Of a stretch of DNA of 64,000 nucleotides, positions 1 through 9,984 are shown piece after piece. Position 1 is the first letter of the stretch; every line of letters starts with the position of its first letter. Source of the DNA: Arachis hypogaea (taxonomy: Eukaryota > Streptophyta > Magnoliopsida > Fabales > Fabaceae); NCBI RefSeq assembly GCF_003086295.3, contig NC_092053.1, positions 82,149,671 to 82,213,670 on the forward strand, read 5' to 3'. The notes beneath the pieces were generated by a model, which searched no databases, was not told where the DNA came from, and saw nothing but the letters and a program-made list of their open reading frames with translations. The position numbers were made by a program, and so were the translations under genes.

Positions 1-6
1 GAGACT

Positions 7-465
7 CTAAGTCATATTGACCTCTTCCACCAGGGAGTCAATAATATCAACGCTCAAGTAGTCTTTTGGTGTGTCTGGATGCTGCATAGCTTTGACAAAA
101 TTCAACTTAAACTCATCCTCACTGACTCTCAGGGTTATCTCCCCTTTTTGGACGTCAATGAGGGTTCGTCCAGTTGCTAGGAAAGGTATTCCTAGAATGA
201 GAGTTGCACTGTTGTGCTCCTCCATTTCCAGCACTACAAAGTCAGTAGGGAAGGCAAATGGCCCAACCTTGACAATCATGTCCTCAATTACGCCTGATGG
301 GATTTTAATGGAGCCATCAGCAAGTTGGAGGCATATCCGGGTTGGTTTAACTTCATCAGTCAAACCAAGCTTTTTGATAGTGGATGCAGGTATTAGGTTG
401 ATACTTGCCCCAAGATCACATAGAGCTGTCTTGGTACAATCATCCTCTAATGTGCATGGTATCAT
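7..465 (-). pseudogene. Athila-type retropepsin (element A)
   Basis: A 152-residue open stretch carries the retropepsin signature CDLGASINLIP, with the catalytic Asp in D-L-G-A-S, followed by beta-strand motifs such as LADGSIKIP and ILGIPFLATG. Retropepsins cleave the Gag-Pol polyprotein in the virus-like particle. The frame differs from upstream gag, which ends at 708, and the 465-708 interval is closed by stops and a frame change. A TAG at the C-terminal end stops the ORF just after VEEVNMT. The related protease in element J continues well past this point, so the stop looks like a nonsense change. The domain call is firm; activity is unlikely. Confidence 0.85.
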
Positions 466-707
466 AAAGCTTCCAGGATCTTTAGGCTTCTCTGGTAAGC
501 TTTTCAGAATGACTGCACTGCATTCTTCAGTGAGAAAACTTTTTCAGTTTCTCTCCAATCCTTCTTATGACTTAAGATATCTTTCATGAACTTAGCATAA
601 GAGGATATTTGCTCAAGTGCCTCTGCAAACGAAATCTTTATTTCAAGAGTCCTGAGATAGTCTGCAAAGCAGGAAAATTGTTTATCCTGTTTCGCTTGGC
701 GGAGTTT

Positions 708-1868
708 CTAAGGATAAGGCATCTTGGCTTTATATTCTTCAAGCTTAGTTGCTGCAGGTTTACTTCCTACAGAAGTGGTTGGAGAGGCCTGCCTAAGGGG
801 GTTGTTATCAGCACTTGCAGGTGTCTGATCCCCCATTGGCGTTTGAACGCCAGAATTGGGTGATGTGTGGGCGTTTAACGCCAGATTGTCACCCTTTTCG
901 GGCATTTGGATGCCAGACTTGGCTATCCACTGGGCGTTCAACGCCAATTTCTTACCCTTTTCTGGCATTTGAACGCCAGAATCCTTCCTCTCTGGGCTCT
1001 TACTATCCTCAGAGGGATTTTGGGCAGTGGTTTGGTCATCCTCTGTCAGTTGTTCCTTTCTTGGCTTTCTGCTGCCTTGAGTTGAAACATTCAATGTCTT
1101 CCCACTCCTTAAATAAACAGCTTGGCACTCTTCTGTTATCTGTTTAGATAACTGCTGTCTTGTCTGATTCAATTGTGCTTCCATATTCTTGTTAGCCTTT
1201 TCAGTGTCTTGTAGCATCTCTTTAAGTTCTGCTAACTGTTTTGTTATAAAAAGTAATTGCTGATTGAGTTTAGCAACTTGTTCTTGAGGACTAAGTTCAG
1301 TGGATACTGCTTTAGCCTCTTCTTTCAGGGAGGACTCACTGCTTAAGTACAGATGCTGATTTCTAGCAACTGTATCAATGAGCTCTTGAGCCTATTTAAT
1401 TGTCTTTCTCATATGTATAGATCTACCAGCTGAGTAATCTAGAGATATTTGAGCCTTTTCTGTAAGCCCATAGTAGAAGATGTCTAACTGTACCCACTCT
1501 GAAAACATTTCAGAGGGACATTTCCTTAGAATCCCTCTGTACCTCTCCCAGACATTATAAAGGGATTCATTATCCTCTTGTTTGAAGTCTTGGATGTCCA
1601 TCCTTAACTGTGTCATCCTTTTTGGAGGGTAATATTGATTCAGGAACTTGTCTGATAAATGTTTCCATGTTCTTATGTTTGCTGTGGGTTGGTTATTTAA
1701 CCACCTCTTAGCTTGATCTTTTACAGCAAATGGAAACAATAATAGTCTGTATACATCCTGATTCACTTCTTTATCACATACTGTGTCAATAATTTGTAAA
1801 AACTGTGCCAGAAACTCAGTAGGTTCTTCCTGTAGAAGACCAAAATACTGGCAATTTCGCTGCACCAT
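708..1868 (-). pseudogene. Gag polyprotein with one in-frame stop (element A)
   Basis: Positions 1868-1392 encode a Retrotrans_gag domain (motifs DVYRLLLFPFAVKDQAKRWL, WKHLSDKFLNQYYPP and ESLYNVWERYRGILRKCP). A TAG at about 1392-1394 interrupts the frame, which resumes without a shift down to 708. The second half has a Gln-rich coiled-coil-like segment, the motif ECQAVYLRSGKTL and then a Ser/Pro/Gly linker. The linker is encoded by DNA carrying GGCGTTYAACGCC-type palindromes (838-979). Gag would form the particle shell. The true N-terminus lies upstream of 1868, towards 2000. One stop inside the domain points to decay rather than programmed readthrough. Confidence 0.85.
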
Positions 1869-2029
1869 GATAATGAGCTGAGGATTTAGCTCAAAACTGC
1901 TTGCTCTGATGGGGGTATACAGATAATACTCCTGTATGCAACAGTAATGGGGTTAGCATATGACCCCAGAGTCCTTCTGGACTGTTCATTTCCACTTAGA
2001 TCTATGATGGAGAAAGGGAGATGTTGTAG

Positions 2030-3053
2030 ATTGTAAAATAGAAATAAAGTAAAAGAAAAATCAAAATATTTTTATTTTTATTTTATTTATTTAATGCTAA
2101 TCGAATTCAAAAGAGAAGAAAATAAAATAATTGGGAACTAGAAAAATAAGCTTCGAAAATAAAAAAATAAAATAAAGTAGATTAAAATAAATAAAAAAAT
2201 TTGAATGCTAAAATGGCTGATGAATTAAAAAGATTTGAAAACTTTTGGATATGAGTTTAAAATTTGAAGATTGAAACTTTCTCAGCAAGGAAACACCAAA
2301 CTTAAAATTTTTCAATCAAAATAATAAAGTAGGACAAGTAATTCGAAAATTATGTCTAGAAGGAAAAATATTTTTAAAAAAAAATTATAAAGGACTTGCA
2401 AATTTTGAAGATTGAAATAAAATTAGATAAGATTTTGAAAAAAAGATATGATTTTTAAAAAAGATTTTAAATTTTGAAATTTTAAAACTAAGATAAGATA
2501 AAATAAAAAAATTTAAAATAGAAATCTGAATTTTTAAATGAAATTTTTGAAAATTCAATTAAATAAATAGAAAAGATATTTTTGAATTTAATGAGGAAAC
2601 AGAAAAACAATAAAATGACACCAAACTTAGAATTTTTAGATCAAAACTAAGAAAGCAAATAGGAAAACTTTGAATGTCAAGATGAACACCAAGAATACTT
2701 TGAAGATCAAGATGAACACCAAGAATAACTTTTGAAAAATTTTTAAGAAAACAAAAACTGAAAGGACACCAAACTTAAAAATTTTTATATTCTGAGCACT
2801 GATAATTCGAACAAAAGAAAGAAAAATAAAATTATGCAAACGACACCAAACTTAAAATATGAAACTAGACTCAAACAGAAGACTAAATTATGAAGTTATT
2901 TGTTTTGAAAATTTTTGAAAATAATTAAGAAAAATAAAATAAGGGTTTTAAAAATTTTAACCAAAAACAATAATAGAAGACTCTAAACTAAAAAGAAAAA
3001 TTTTTCCAAATCTATGCAACAAAATAAACCGTCAGTTGTCCAAACTCGAACAG
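2030..3053 (-). other. AT-rich 5' leader of element A with repeated AAGTTTGGTGT motif
   Basis: The stretch between PBS and gag is strongly A/T-rich and has no credible ORF. On the minus strand it repeats the motif AAGTTTGGTGT (or close variants) near 2289, 2615, 2763 and 2841. The same motif recurs in the leader of element J (50807, 50935, 51056) and near 39773 in element O. It may be an RNA-level signal of this lineage, but its function is unknown. Confidence 0.6.
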
Positions 3054-3071
3054 TCCCCAGCAACGGCGCCA
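3054..3071 (-). promoter_or_regulatory. Primer-binding site, tRNA-Asp type (element A)
   Basis: On the minus strand TGGCGCCGTTGCTGGGGA matches the complement of the plant tRNA-Asp 3' end at 17 of 18 positions. It lies 6 bases after the LTR end, where minus-strand DNA synthesis would be primed. Confidence 0.85.
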
Positions 3072-3077
3072 AAAACT

Positions 3078-4674
3078 TGGTGCACGAAATCACAATCACA
3101 CTTTTGTAATTCCGCACAACTAACCAGCAAGTGCACTGGGTCGTCCAAGTAACACCTTACGTGAGTAAGGGTCGATCCCACGGAGATTGTCGGCTTGAAA
3201 CAAGCTATGGTTATCTTGTAACTCTTAGTCAGGATATCAATAATAATTTTCAGTTTTAATTGGAATGAGTAAAAGAACATGGATTAAATAATACTTCTTA
3301 TGCAGTAATGTAGAACAGGTTGAGGTTTTGGAGATGCTCTGTCTTCTGAATCTTTGCTTTCCTATTGTCTTCTTCTTCACGCACACAAGGCTCCTTCCAT
3401 GGCAAGCTGTATGTTGGGGGATCACCGTTGTCAATGGCTACCGTCCATCCTTTCAGTGAAAATGGTCCAAATGAGCTATCACCGCATGGCTAATCATCTG
3501 TCGGTTATCACTCATGTTGGAATAGGATCCATTGATCCTTTTTGCGTCTGTCACCATGCCCAACACTCGCAAGTTTGAAGCTCGTCACAGTAATCCCGTC
3601 CCAGATCCTACTCAAAATATCACAGACAAGGTTTAGACTTTCCGGATCTCAAGGATGCTGCCAATTGATTCTAGCTTATACCACGAAGACTCCGATCTCA
3701 CATATTCAAATGCTCTGTTGTCAAGAGAGGCAATCAAACTCGTGAATCAGGAACCAAAGAGATACACACTCAATCTAAGGTAGAACGGAAGTGGTTGTCA
3801 GGCACGCGTTCATAGGTTGAGAATAGTAATGAGTGTCATGGATCATCACATTCATCATGTTGAAGTGCGAGTGGATATCTTAGAATAGAAACAAACGTGA
3901 TTGAATGGAAAATAATAGTAATTGCATTAATCCATCGAGAGACAGCAGAGCTCCTCACCCCCAACCATGGGGTTTAGAGACTCATGCCATCAAAAATACA
4001 ATATGAAACGTGTAAAATGTCATGAGGTTTTTAAAATAAATCTCTAAAAGTAGTTTTTATACTAAACTAATAACCTAGGTTTACAGAAAATGGGTAAACT
4101 AAGATAGATAGTGCAGAAATCCACTTCCGAGGCCCACATGGTGTGTGCTTAGGCTGAGCATTGAAGCTTTCATGTGTAGAGACTTTTCTTGGAGTTAAAC
4201 GCCAGGTTGTTGCCTGTTTCTGGCGTTTAACTCCAGTTTTTATGCCAGTTCTGGCGTTTAACGCCAGAATAGGGTAGAAAGTTGGCGTTAAACGCCAGTT
4301 TTCATGATCTCAACTCGGGAAAAGTATGGACTATTATATATTGCTGGAAAGCTCAGGATGTCTAATTTCCAACGCAAATGAGAGCACGCTAATAGGGCTT
4401 CTATAGCTCTAGAAAATCCATTTTGAGTGCAGGGAGGTCAGAATCCAACAGCATATGCATTCCTTTTTTAGCCTCTGAATCAGATTTTTGCTCAGGTCCC
4501 TCAATTTCAGCCTGAAAATACCTGAAATCACAAAAAAAACACACAAACTCATAGCAAAGTCCAGAAATGTGAATTTTGAATAAAAACTAATAAAAATATA
4601 ATAAAAAGTGAATAAAATATACTAAAAACTACCTAAAAATAATGCCAAAAAGCGTATAAATTATCCGCTCATCA
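3078..4674 (-). repeat. LTR of element A (TGATGAGCGG family)
   Basis: On the minus strand it starts TGATGAGCGGATAATTTATA and ends in TTTCGTGCACCA, giving the canonical TG...CA ends of a 1597-bp LTR directly before a PBS. A TATA-like box (TATAAAAACTA) lies at about 4051-4062. U3 carries a cluster of GGCGTTTAACGCC-type palindromes at 4191-4298. LTRs D, R and F belong to the same family. Confidence 0.85.
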
Positions 4675-4988
4675 TGCGCGCCCATGGGATTTTTCCAAAT
4701 CTTTGGCTTTTCATGATTTCTCTACTTTGTATGCTTTTCTTTTACTCCTTTGATCCTTTCCTAGCCCCTTTCAATCTGAAATCACTAATAAACACATCAA
4801 GACATCTAGTGGAATCAAAAAAGAGATTAAAACTATCAAATTAAAGGTCCAAAAAGCATATTTTCACATCTAAGCACAAATACGAAGACAATCACAAAAT
4901 CATGCTATTTCATTGAATAAATGTGAGGAAAGGTTATCAAAATGCTCTAAATTCAACACAAGATAAACCCTACAAAGGGGGTTTATCA
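4675..4988 (-). repeat. LTR 5'-end fragment (TGATAAACCCC family)
   Basis: On the minus strand the fragment begins TGATAAACCCCC at 4988 and runs left until cut by the start of LTR A at 4674. It resembles the start of the LTR fragment ending at 15332 and of solo LTR K. It probably inserted into the LTR of element C and was later interrupted by element A. Confidence 0.6.
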
Positions 4989-5412
4989 GAAAACTATGAC
5001 AAATTATATATCATTTCCCCGGATGTTAGCTTTCGAACGCAACTAAAACCGCCTCATTTGGACCTCTGTAGCTCAAGTTAGGGTCAGTTAAGTACGAAGA
5101 GGTCAGGCTGGGCAGCTTAGCAATTCCTTCAACTTCTTGTATTCCTTCCACTTTTGCATGCTTCCTTTCCATCCTCTAAGTCATTCCTGCCCTATAAACC
5201 CTGAAATCACTTAACACACATATCAAGGCATCGAATGGTAATAAGAGAGGATTAAAATTAGCAAATTTAAGGCCAAAGAAGCATGTTTTCAATCATAGCA
5301 CAAAATTAGGAAGGAAAATGCAAAACATGCGAATTATATGAATAAGTGTGAGTTTAGTGGATAAAATCCACTCAATTAAGTACAAAATGTACCACAAAAT
5401 AGTGGTGCATCA
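4989..5412 (-). repeat. 3' LTR start of element C
   Basis: On the minus strand the LTR starts TGATGCACCACTATTTTGTGG at 5412, immediately after a purine-rich tract. Only about 424 bp remain before another LTR fragment begins at 4988. Its inner part (GGATGTTAGCTTTCGAACGC on the plus strand, near 5021) is also seen at about 14941, so the two LTRs are related. Confidence 0.6.
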
Positions 5413-5427
5413 AATCTCTCCACACTT
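5413..5427 (-). promoter_or_regulatory. Polypurine tract of element C
   Basis: On the minus strand AAGTGTGGAGAGATT directly precedes the LTR start TGATGCACC. This is the expected position and composition of the plus-strand primer. A similar GTGTGGGGAGG lies at about 6290-6300. Confidence 0.55.
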
Positions 5428-6470
5428 AAACATTAGCATGTCCTCATGCTAAGCTCCAGAAGATATACAGAATGAATGGAGGAAAGTAAAACTCATGAGA
5501 TGCAACCTATATGAATACAACTATATGCTAAGATGATTCTGTCTACATGGTTAAAAGAAAACACGTTCTTTAAGACAAAAATAGATCAGATTCCACTAAT
5601 TTAAATCATACAATAAAAGACAAGTAAACTTGTAAGAAGATAGCTCATGAAAGCAGGGAACATAAAATCAAGTATTGAACCCTCACTGGTAGTGTATATG
5701 CACTCTAATCTCTCAAGTGTCTAGGGTTAATCACTCTACTCTTCTCTAGTCATGCTTTCTAGACTTTGTTCTTCATCTAACCAATCAACAAAAATTTAGT
5801 ATACCAATGCAAACATCATGAGATCTTTTCAAGGTTGTAATGGGGCTAAGGTAAGGGTGAGGATATATGTATGGCCAAGTGTGCTATAATATGAATCCTT
5901 GATTAACCTAAGTTCTCACCTAAACACACACACACTCTATCTAATTCTAAAATCATGCCTAGCTACCCAAAATTTCCCTTTAACATCACATACTCATGTA
6001 CCAAATTTTTCTTCAATTTCATCACATATGCATTGATCTTTTATTAAACTTAGCATTGGGATAATTTTGTCCCTTGATTACAGTCTTCAAACAAGTTGAA
6101 CACAAATTTTCAATTTAAATTAGTGAAATTTTCAAAAATAGAGTCTTGAAAAGAAACTTATTATTTTTCAACCGAGTAGAACATATATGCAAACATTTAT
6201 TATTATGCAATCTATCATATCTAAAAAATAACCTATTGGTGTTAAGAAAAAGCAATTACCTCCGGGAGTCAAGTACTGACTGACCTCCCCACACTTAAAG
6301 CTTGACACCGTCTTCGGTGCCATCAGTCAGGAACAAAGAAGGGTTGGTAACAGCATCTCCACCGTCGGGGTCGTCATGGCTCCCGGTGCTGGTAGGTGAG
6401 GTGGAGTCCGGAGTGTCTGGTTCTTCCTCAAGTGGGTGGTTGCCAACAATCAGCTCCTTGAGGTATGTAA
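5428..6470 (-). other. Non-coding 3' interior of element C
   Basis: No credible ORF is present. The region is A/T-rich, with a short (CA)n run near 5930. It lies between the small basic ORF and the polypurine tract, as expected for the 3' untranslated part of this element. Confidence 0.4.
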
Positions 6471-6471
6471 A

Positions 6472-6543
6472 TCAGCGTCTGTTCCTTCCTTTCCTCGCCG
6501 GTGGCTTATTAGAGGCTTTCTCTGTACCCTTCCTGGTAGCCAT
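6472..6543 (-). pseudogene. Small basic ORF of element C (MATRKG...)
   Basis: A minus-strand ATG at 6541-6543 opens a very Lys/Arg-rich peptide, MATRKGTEKASNKPPARKGR, closed by TGA after about 23 residues. The downstream DNA to about 6300 still looks coding-like in another frame (acidic, Pro/Ser-rich), so a frameshift has probably truncated it. I recall similar short basic ORFs in related legume elements. Its role is unknown; nucleic-acid binding would be a guess. Confidence 0.35.
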
Positions 6544-7259
6544 CCTGAAAAGGGAGAAAAGAAAGGGGCATGAAATCAAATAGCTAGAACCGGGAGGAGG
6601 AAAATACAAGTGATAAACAATGCCAAGGTAAAGAAGAATATCGTAGACACATGGTCGTGACTCCATGTAATTAGGACATCAATGGAAATATAGCATGATA
6701 TATTAAGGCAATTAGATGCAAGATGTTTATCAGCATGCCGACAAGGGCATGAGTAGCATAGATCAAGCATTAATAGCTCAATTTAATTATCAAATGTAAC
6801 AAACTAACAACCACGTTTGTGTTGACAATTATATTTAATCAATAAAAGATTGCAAGGGTTTTGTGAAAAACAGGCAGTAGTATAGAGGAATAGAATAATT
6901 AAGAATTCACAATGCCATACGGACTTTTCACAAACACTTGGTATGCATGTAAAATAAGTTAGGGAAAGTAAGAACTCCAAACATGCATGCAACCCAAAAA
7001 TTAATATTAATTTTCAAACCACTCCCTAATATATCCACAAGCTCGAGTATAATAATATAAGACCCAAATAAAGCTCCAACACCAACATAAAAATGCATAA
7101 AAAAGGAATGAAAAAGAAACCAAAAGGAATTAAGCTAAGATAAAATTGAGAAGAAAGAAAAATAATTAAATGAAGGATGAGAGAGTAAAGGAGAGAGAAA
7201 AAAAAAGAAACCTGTTGAGGAAGATGAAAAGAGGGAAGTATGAAGTAAGAATTTAAAAA

Positions 7260-7685
7260 CAGGGTGCGATGCGCGCGTGCTTATCACGCGTGCGCGTGAA
7301 AACAGAGTTGGCCATTCGACGCGTAAGCGTCGCCCACGCGTACGTGTGGGTGGTCTAGAAGCGAAATGACGTGCGTGCGTCAGGGATGCGTACGCGTGAA
7401 ATGATTTTGTGCTCCAGCACAGTTCCATCGCAAGGGCAGCACAACTCTCGAGTCAGACATCCATTTACGCCGATTGCCATGTCCACGCGTGCGCATGCTT
7501 GACCCGTACGCATGGATTTCCCAAGTTACAAGTGACGCGCACACGTCCTAGACACGTACGCGTGGGTCAAAGTGTGTGCAGAGCACACTAGCCGCACGAT
7601 TCCATCACAACTTTCTGTTCGTTGGATGGGATAGCAAAATTGGGAATCGACGCCCACGCGTGGCCTACGCGTACGCGTTGGTTGC
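7260..7685. repeat. Cluster of ACGCGTACGCGT-type palindromes (element C)
   Basis: Many short near-palindromes built on ACGCGT, TACGCGT and CACGCGTGCGCGTG are packed into about 420 bp, separated by 15-40 bp of ordinary sequence. Open frames here (for example 7409-7591 and 7526-7711) only reflect the CG-rich repeats and are not credible genes. The same type occurs in LTRs K, L and G and in segment N. Confidence 0.7.
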
Positions 7686-7900
7686 CCTCTTTTTTTTAAC
7701 ACAGAATGCAAAATGCAAAATGTAGATGAATATGCAAAATTATGAATGAATACTAATAAAAATAAAATAAAATAAAACTAAGCAATAAACAAAATAAAAT
7801 AAAACTAAGATTAAAAATGAACGATCATACCATGGTGGGTTGTCTCCCACCTAGCACTTTTAGTTAGAGTCCTTAAGTTGGATATTTGGCAAGCTCTTTG

Positions 7901-8593
7901 TCATAGAGGCTTGTACTTGAACTCATCCAGGAATCCCCACCAGTGTTTGTAATTCCAATAAACTCTGGGATCCCACACCAGTTGCATAAAGCCTTCAAGC
8001 AAGTTAAAGCAAGTGACAAGGCCCCAAGAGTGTTGATTGCTAGAATAAATTCCGGGGTCCCAAACCTTGCTTTTGCACCCGTCTTCTTGTTGATCATCAT
8101 TTTTCCACTTGGGTGGTGAGCAAGCAGGATTCTCATTGAGATGTCCAAACAACTTCCTAGACCCATTCAATCGAGCTCTACACCAATCCTCGTACTTCAA
8201 TTTGGAGCATACAACCATATTGAACCTTGCATGACAGCTCTTACCACTAACCATCTCCCTCTTACTCTTATAGCCACAAAGAGCTCTAAGTTGCCCATCC
8301 GTCTCAAGCAAACCATATTCAAGTGGGCTAATTAAGCTTAGAGATGAAAGATTTACCCACTTGAATGAAAGAATGGATGGTGATGGCTTTGGGGAAGAGG
8401 TCTCCAACAACTTTGGCAAGGTGATTTCCAGCTCCAATCCCTTGAGCTCTTCTTTGACAACTTTCACCTCTTGACAAGCTTCTGCAACAGTAACCTCTTC
8501 CTCTAGTTCAATGGGAGAGAGTTCAATTGTAGGTAGAAACCCATTTACTATTGAACTCATCTCATGATCAACAGCTTCCAAGTCTTCAACCAT
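7901..8593 (-). pseudogene. Second ORF segment of element C, unknown function
   Basis: A 230-residue open segment is acidic at its N-terminus (ELEEEVTVAEACQEVKVVKE) and Trp/Cys-containing towards its end (GLVTCFNLLEGF, WDPRVYWNYKHWW). I recognise no domain. It is in a different frame from the Pro-rich ORF upstream. The 8594-8714 gap contains two TAG codons and an apparent frame change, so the two ORFs were probably once one protein. Downstream on the minus strand is the motif GTGCTAGGTGGGAGACAACC (around 7840-7860). It may be a Gag-derived accessory protein of a non-autonomous family. Confidence 0.45.
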
Positions 8594-8714
8594 GATATGC
8601 CCTAGATGTTGTACACCCTCTTCAACATCAAATTCAAACGTCTTGAAGGCGCTATGACTTTAGTTTTTCATGGAGGTTCTGCTCTTCTTTGATAGTTTCG
8701 GCTTTCTCCACTTG

Positions 8715-9383
8715 CTATAGTACAAAATTAGACTCCTCCTTGACGTCTTCCCCTTCATGACAACTTTCCTCAAGGGTCTCTACTACCTTCACCTTTAGGG
8801 CCTCCTCTAGCTTCTTGTGAAGTATGAGATCCATTTCGTCCCTAAGACGATCCCTTCTCTCTTGCTCTGTGTCACTAGCATAATTGGGATCGTGCTGCTC
8901 TTTGATTGATGGATGTGGGTATTCTTGCACGAAGGGTGGTGGTGCACTAAAGCTTGAGGGTTGAATAGTGGAGGTAGAGGGTTGGTCCATGCGGGATATA
9001 AGATTTTGGAGTTTAGAGGTGAGACCAATGAACCTAGAGATGAGTGTGGATTTAACCTCCTGTTGCCCTTGATGAATAACACTATAGGAGGGTTCATTTG
9101 TTGGGAGAAATGGCTCATAATGGGAAGGTGGTTCTTCTTGGTAAGGATATAGAGATGGTGAATATTGAAGTGGTGGTTCTGGGTGTGGTTCATATGGTGG
9201 TTGGTATGGTGGATAAGGATTAGGGTCATATGGGGGTGTTTGGTGGTAAGGGGCTTGTGAGTATGGTGGTTCAAAATTATGTTGAGGAGGGGGTTCATAG
9301 GTATATTGTGGTGGGTGTTGATTGTCACGAAGAGGTCCACCATAACCATTATCTTGGTAAGGAATCCCCGGCAACGGCGCCAT
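8715..9383 (-). CDS. Pro/Tyr-rich ORF whose start codon overlaps the PBS (element C)
   Basis: This 222-residue ORF starts at 9383; T and G of its ATG are the first bases of the PBS, so the N-terminus MAPLPG is encoded by the tRNA-Asp primer site. The context has A at -3 and G at +4. Residues 20-110 are rich in Pro, Tyr, Gln and His with repeats such as PPYQPPYEPHPEPP. A charged, helix-prone C-terminal part follows (EQERRDRLRDEMDLILHKKL). No catalytic domain is visible. It ends at TAG (8715), where the frame would otherwise read on, so it is probably truncated. Function is unknown; a structural Gag-like role is possible. Confidence 0.5.
   Translation of the reverse strand: MAPLPGIPYQDNGYGGPLRDNQHPPQYTYEPPPQHNFEPPYSQAPYHQTPPYDPNPYPPYQPPYEPHPEPPLQYSPSLYPYQEEPPSHYEPFLPTNEPSYSVIHQGQQEVKSTLISRFIGLTSKLQNLISRMDQPSTSTIQPSSFSAPPPFVQEYPHPSIKEQHDPNYASDTEQERRDRLRDEMDLILHKKLEEALKVKVVETLEESCHEGEDVKEESNFVL
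9365..9382 (-). promoter_or_regulatory. Primer-binding site, perfect tRNA-Asp match (element C)
   Basis: On the minus strand TGGCGCCGTTGCCGGGGA matches the complement of the plant tRNA-Asp(GTC) 3' end at all 18 positions. The LTR ends 3 bases upstream. Confidence 0.9.
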
Positions 9384-9385
9384 TT

Positions 9386-9984
9386 TGACGAACGGATTTT
9401 TTGCTAGTAAAGAATTTCACAAAAGTAATCACATTGCAAGTATAGTTTCTAAACCAACAAAGAATCCTTTCATATAAAAATTTGGTTGTCACTAAAGCAA
9501 ACCCAATAAAAATAATAACCGAAGTATTTAAACCTCGGGTCGTCTTTCAAGGAATTGCAGGGAGGTGTAGTTATTATTGGTTATGAGAAAAGTATCTTTT
9601 AGGGTTTTTGAATATTGAACAAGAAAATTAAATGATAAGAAAATAAAATAATAATTAAGAAAACTCTTGGCAAGATATGAAAATTAGAAGTCCTATCCTA
9701 GTTATCCTTATCAATTTTGATGAGAATTGTCCGTTACTCCCACTTAGTTATCCTCTAACTATGAAGGAAGGTCAAGTGGATAAATCAATATGAATCCTCA
9801 AGTCCTAGTCAACTCCCAAGGAAAGACTAGAGTTAGTGGAATTCAAGTCAATTAGCAACTCTCAATTATCAATCAACAAAGGAGTTTGATAACTCAAGAG
9901 TCTCCAATTAATCAATTCAAGCTAAGAATGTAAAAAGCTAAATGAAAATCATAAATATGAAATACCTCAAATTGCATTAAATAT
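9386..9984 (-). repeat. 3' part of the 5' LTR of element C
   Basis: On the minus strand it ends CCGTTCGTCA just before the PBS. Going right it carries the LTR-internal motifs GGAATTGCAGGGAGGTGTAG and TAACCGAAGTATTTAAACCTC, also found in K and N. Near 9982 the sequence switches abruptly to the interior of LTR D, so the start of this LTR has been deleted. Confidence 0.65.

Larger units (their letters stand above)
1..4674 (-). mobile_element. Element A: partial Athila-type Ty3 LTR retrotransposon
   Basis: Read on the minus strand, the order is LTR (3078-4674), tRNA-Asp-type PBS (3054-3071), AT-rich leader, gag (from about 1868 down to 708) and retropepsin (465-7), after which it leaves the window. 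Gag-protease order, the DLGAS protease motif and the tRNA-Asp primer site are typical of the Athila branch of Ty3 elements. Gag and protease both contain premature stops, so this copy is not autonomous. The second LTR and pol are outside the window, so no TSD can be checked. The LTR start abuts another LTR fragment at 4675, which suggests insertion into an older element. Confidence 0.85.
4989..9984 (-). mobile_element. Element C: non-autonomous LTR retrotransposon
   Basis: On the minus strand: a 5' LTR end (9386-9984, its start lost at the junction with LTR D), a perfect 18-nt tRNA-Asp PBS (9365-9382), a Pro-rich ORF, a second ORF remnant, a region full of ACGCGTACGCGT motifs, a small basic ORF, a purine-rich tract and a 3' LTR starting at 5412. 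The roughly 4-kb interior contains no protease, reverse transcriptase or integrase, so it must have been mobilised in trans. The 3' LTR is itself cut at 4988. Confidence 0.7.

Noticed and set aside
1392..1394. Single in-frame TAG in gag as a possible programmed readthrough codon.
   Set aside because: It falls inside Gag, well before the gag-protease border, and further stops follow, so simple decay is more likely.
7262..7685. Short regularly spaced palindromes could suggest a CRISPR-like array.
   Set aside because: Repeat length, spacing and sequence vary, the DNA is plant nuclear, and the motif belongs to LTR elements.
8807..9349. 180-codon His/Asn/Ile-rich ORF on the minus strand.
   Set aside because: It is the out-of-frame shadow of the Pro-rich ORF of element C.
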